DNA of 7,222 nucleotides, from the NCBI GenBank assembly GCA_030043855.1, contig JASHWW010000018.1, positions 1-7,222 on the forward strand. Reading direction: 5' to 3'. Positions 5,630-7,222 of the stretch are shown one piece after another. This DNA comes from Thermoplasmata archaeon (GTDB lineage Archaea > Thermoplasmatota > Thermoplasmata > Lutacidiplasmatales > UBA184). Below the pieces are notes generated by a model. The model saw nothing but the letters and a program-made list of their open reading frames with translations. It was not told the DNA's origin and searched no databases. The stretch's first letter is position 1. Every line of letters starts with the position of its first letter. Made by a program: the position numbers and the translations under genes.

Positions 5630-5896
5630 TTGTCGCGGGGGAGCAGCCGCTCGCCGCCGAGCGAGGTCGGAACCGTGGTCGCGGTCGCCGCGACCGGCGC
5701 CCTGACGGTCCGCGCCTCGGGATCCGAGCTCGTCCCCGAGGGAACTCCCGTGCGCGAGGCGCGCGGACAGTTCCGGGGGCGGGTCGTGCGGGTCTTCGGA
5801 CCGGTGGCCCGGCCGTATCTCAGCGTCCGGTCGCGGGCGGCGCCGTCCCCGGCCGAGGCGGTCGCCCTGATCGGCGCGACGGTGGTCCGGGAATGA
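5630..5896 (+). CDS. gar1: Gar1, H/ACA ribonucleoprotein subunit
   Basis: The product is 88 residues. The core GTVVAVAATGALTVRA, a hydrophilic turn, then GRVVRVFGPVARPYLSV is the small six-stranded barrel of Gar1. The F-G-P-V-x-x-P-Y segment is its most recognisable signature. Gar1 joins Cbf5, Nop10 and L7Ae on H/ACA guide RNAs for RNA-guided pseudouridylation, mostly of rRNA, where it contacts the Cbf5 thumb loop and helps turnover. The length is near the archaeal norm, without the eukaryotic Gly/Arg arms. TTG 5630 is chosen because the conserved G13/T14 would be lost if the next start, GTG 5675, were used, and because TTAATTA lies at the right distance for a leaderless message. It overlaps tfb by 4 nt (ATGA), a gar1-tfb pairing known from other archaea, which supports the assignment. 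Confidence 0.88.
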   Translation: MSRGSSRSPPSEVGTVVAVAATGALTVRASGSELVPEGTPVREARGQFRGRVVRVFGPVARPYLSVRSRAAPSPAEAVALIGATVVRE

Positions 5897-6882
5897 CGCA
5901 GGGAGAGGAGCCGGCGCCGACGGACGACGGATCGGCCGCGGGCGACAAGCCGGCGGCGCGCCCCGAGGACGTGGCCGTGCCGACGCGCTGCACGAGCTGC
6001 GGGTCGACCCACCTGACGCGCGACTACGAACGCGGCGAGCTCGTCTGCGACGAGTGCGGCCTGGTCCTCGAAGAGTCGATGATCGACCAGGGGCCCGACT
6101 GGCGGGCGTTCGACGCGGAGCAGGGCGAGAAGCGGGCCCGGACCGGCGCCCCGACCACCCTCACGATCCACGACAAGGGGCTCTCGACCGAGATCGGGTG
6201 GAAGAACCGCGACCCGTACGGGAAGTCGATCCCGACGCGCAACCGCGCCCAGCTGTACCGGCTGCGGAAATGGCAGCGCCGGATCCGGGTCTCGAACGCG
6301 ACCGAGCGGAACCTCGCCTTCGCCCTCGCGGAGCTCGACCGGATCGCCTCCGGCATGGCGCTCCCCCGCAACGTCCGCGAGACCGCCGCGATGATCTACC
6401 GGAAGGCGGTCAACCGGAACCTGATCCGGGGACGGTCCATCGAAGGCGTCGTCGCCGCGTCGCTCTACGGGAGCTGCCGGCAGTGCAACGTCCCCCGGAC
6501 CCTGGACGAGATCGCCTCGAAGTCCCGCATCGGCCGCAAGGAGATCGGCCGCACGTACCGGTTCATGACGCGGGAGCTCCACCTCAAGCTGATGCCGACG
6601 CGGCCGCAGGACTACATCCAGCGGTTCTGCTCGGAGCTGAAGTTGAAGGGCGAGATCCAGACCCGCGCCAACGAGATCCTGAAGGAGGCGACCGAGCGGG
6701 AGCTGACGAGCGGGCGCGGCCCGACCGGCGTCGCCGCCGCGGCGATCTACATCGCCAGCGTGCAGTGCGGCGAGCGGCGGACCCAGCGCGAGGTCGCGGA
6801 GGTCGCCGGCGTCACCGAGGTGACGATCCGGAACCGGTACAAGGAGCTCACGGAGAAGCTGAACCTCCGCGTGATGCTCTAG
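5893..6882 (+). CDS. tfb: Transcription initiation factor B (TFB/TFIIB)
   Basis: The protein has 329 residues starting at ATG 5893, inside the end of gar1. After a low-complexity, acidic N-terminal extension of about 30 residues comes the zinc ribbon, with C33-x2-C36 and C52-x2-C55. The highly conserved B-reader/linker follows (DWRAFDAEQ, RTGAPTTLTIHDKGLSTEIG), then RNRAQLYRLRKWQRRIRVS and two cyclin folds at about 120-210 and 215-315. The second contains the helix-turn-helix with REVAEVAGVTEVTIRNRYKE that reads the BRE. TFB binds the TBP-TATA complex, recruits RNA polymerase and helps open the promoter. All key motifs look intact and the length is normal apart from the N-terminal extension of about 20 residues beyond many homologues. 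It is translated coupled to gar1 from the promoter at ~5599-5625. Confidence 0.98.
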   Translation: MTQGEEPAPTDDGSAAGDKPAARPEDVAVPTRCTSCGSTHLTRDYERGELVCDECGLVLEESMIDQGPDWRAFDAEQGEKRARTGAPTTLTIHDKGLSTEIGWKNRDPYGKSIPTRNRAQLYRLRKWQRRIRVSNATERNLAFALAELDRIASGMALPRNVRETAAMIYRKAVNRNLIRGRSIEGVVAASLYGSCRQCNVPRTLDEIASKSRIGRKEIGRTYRFMTRELHLKLMPTRPQDYIQRFCSELKLKGEIQTRANEILKEATERELTSGRGPTGVAAAAIYIASVQCGERRTQREVAEVAGVTEVTIRNRYKELTEKLNLRVML

Positions 6883-6926
6883 CGCCCCGCCACCGTCATC
6901 TGCGACCGCCCGCTCGTCGGAGCGCC

Positions 6927-7222
6927 GTGGCCCGTCACCTCCCGATCGCGATCCTCGTCTCCGGCGAGGGGACGACGCTCGAGGCCCTGGCGGAGCTGGT
7001 CGGCGGCGACCACCTGCCGGCCCGGATCGCGCTCGTGGTCGCCGACCGCCCGCACGCGCCGGCGATCGAGCGGTCGCGGCGTCGCGGCCTCCCGACGATC
7101 GTCCTGCCGACGCACGGCGTCGATCCGGCTCGCTGGTCGCGCGACCTGACCCGCGAGCTCGAGGCGAAGGGCGCCGAGCTGGTCGTCCTGGCGGGCTTCC
7201 TCACGATCCTGCCGCCCGACTG
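6927..7222 (+). CDS. purN: Phosphoribosylglycinamide formyltransferase-like (PurN), 3' end cut by window edge
   Basis: From GTG 6927, 98 complete codons run to the window edge without a stop. The N-terminal MARHLPIAILVSGEGTTLEA matches the PurN phosphate-binding start (L-x-S-G-x-G-[ST]-x-L). VVADRPHAPAIERSRRRGLP matches the next conserved block, and ELVVLAGFLTILPPD (~84-98) matches the L-A-G-[FM]-x-x-[IL]-L motif just before the catalytic Asn/His region, which lies beyond the edge. PurN transfers a formyl group from 10-formyltetrahydrofolate to GAR in purine synthesis; a related formyltransferase cannot be excluded without the rest. The gene begins 44 nt after tfb, so read-through from that operon is possible. 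No clear TATA box or strong Shine-Dalgarno is seen in the gap. No alternative ATG/GTG/TTG start lies between the tfb stop and 6927 in this frame. Confidence 0.88.
   Translation, partial: MARHLPIAILVSGEGTTLEALAELVGGDHLPARIALVVADRPHAPAIERSRRRGLPTIVLPTHGVDPARWSRDLTRELEAKGAELVVLAGFLTILPPD

Noticed and set aside
3258..5705. 815-codon plus-strand open frame across both coiled-coil genes
   Set aside because: Arg/Pro/Gly-rich shadow in a second frame. The real frames have an interpretable zinc ribbon, helical periodicity, ribosome-binding sites and a tight gene junction.

Overview
This is a very GC-rich archaeal window. The domain is clear from a complete transcription factor B (TFB) gene, a Gar1 gene fused to it by a 4-nt overlap, an archaeal-type PGI/PMI isomerase, a KaiC/RAD55-type ATPase, TATA-like boxes about 25-30 nt before likely transcript starts, frequent GTG/TTG starts and a tRNA gene without an encoded CCA. 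The gene set and GC content would suit a GC-rich member of the Thermoplasmatota, but that placement is a guess from general knowledge and nothing in the window proves it.

Layout. Positions 1-1450 (minus strand) carry a KaiC-like ATPase whose Pro/Ala-rich C-terminal tail runs off the left edge. A 143-nt divergent intergenic region (1451-1593) separates it from a plus-strand bifunctional phosphoglucose/phosphomannose isomerase (1594-2628). A gene-free, hairpin-rich stretch (2629-2820) ends in a promoter for a tRNA-Ser(CGA) gene (2821-2940). This tRNA is interrupted by about 33 nt inside the T loop, a rare intron position. An open reading frame for a small ubiquitin-like protein ending in Gly-Gly (SAMP/MoaD/ThiS fold) follows to 3167, and its only in-frame ATGs lie inside the tRNA gene. 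A perfect 8-bp hairpin (3183-3203) abuts a TATA-like box in front of two consecutive helical/coiled-coil genes (3247-4482 and 4486-5595). These two are unnamed and appear to be paralogues; the first has an N-terminal zinc ribbon and the second an acidic, proline-rich tail. A second promoter region (about 5599-5625) precedes gar1 (5630-5896) and tfb (5893-6882), and the 5' part of a purN-like gene (6927-7222) runs off the right edge.

How the genes fit together. The right half is information-processing: Gar1 belongs to the H/ACA RNP that pseudouridylates rRNA, and TFB recruits RNA polymerase to promoters. The ubiquitin-like protein is of the type that carries sulfur for tRNA thiolation or molybdopterin synthesis, or conjugates to proteins, and it sits against a tRNA gene. 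The KaiC-like ATPase and the coiled-coil pair share a type of short helical hairpin, but no functional link between them is shown. The points most worth a second look are the T-loop tRNA intron, the tRNA/ubiquitin-like gene overlap, and the duplicated coiled-coil gene pair with its palindrome-flanked promoter.
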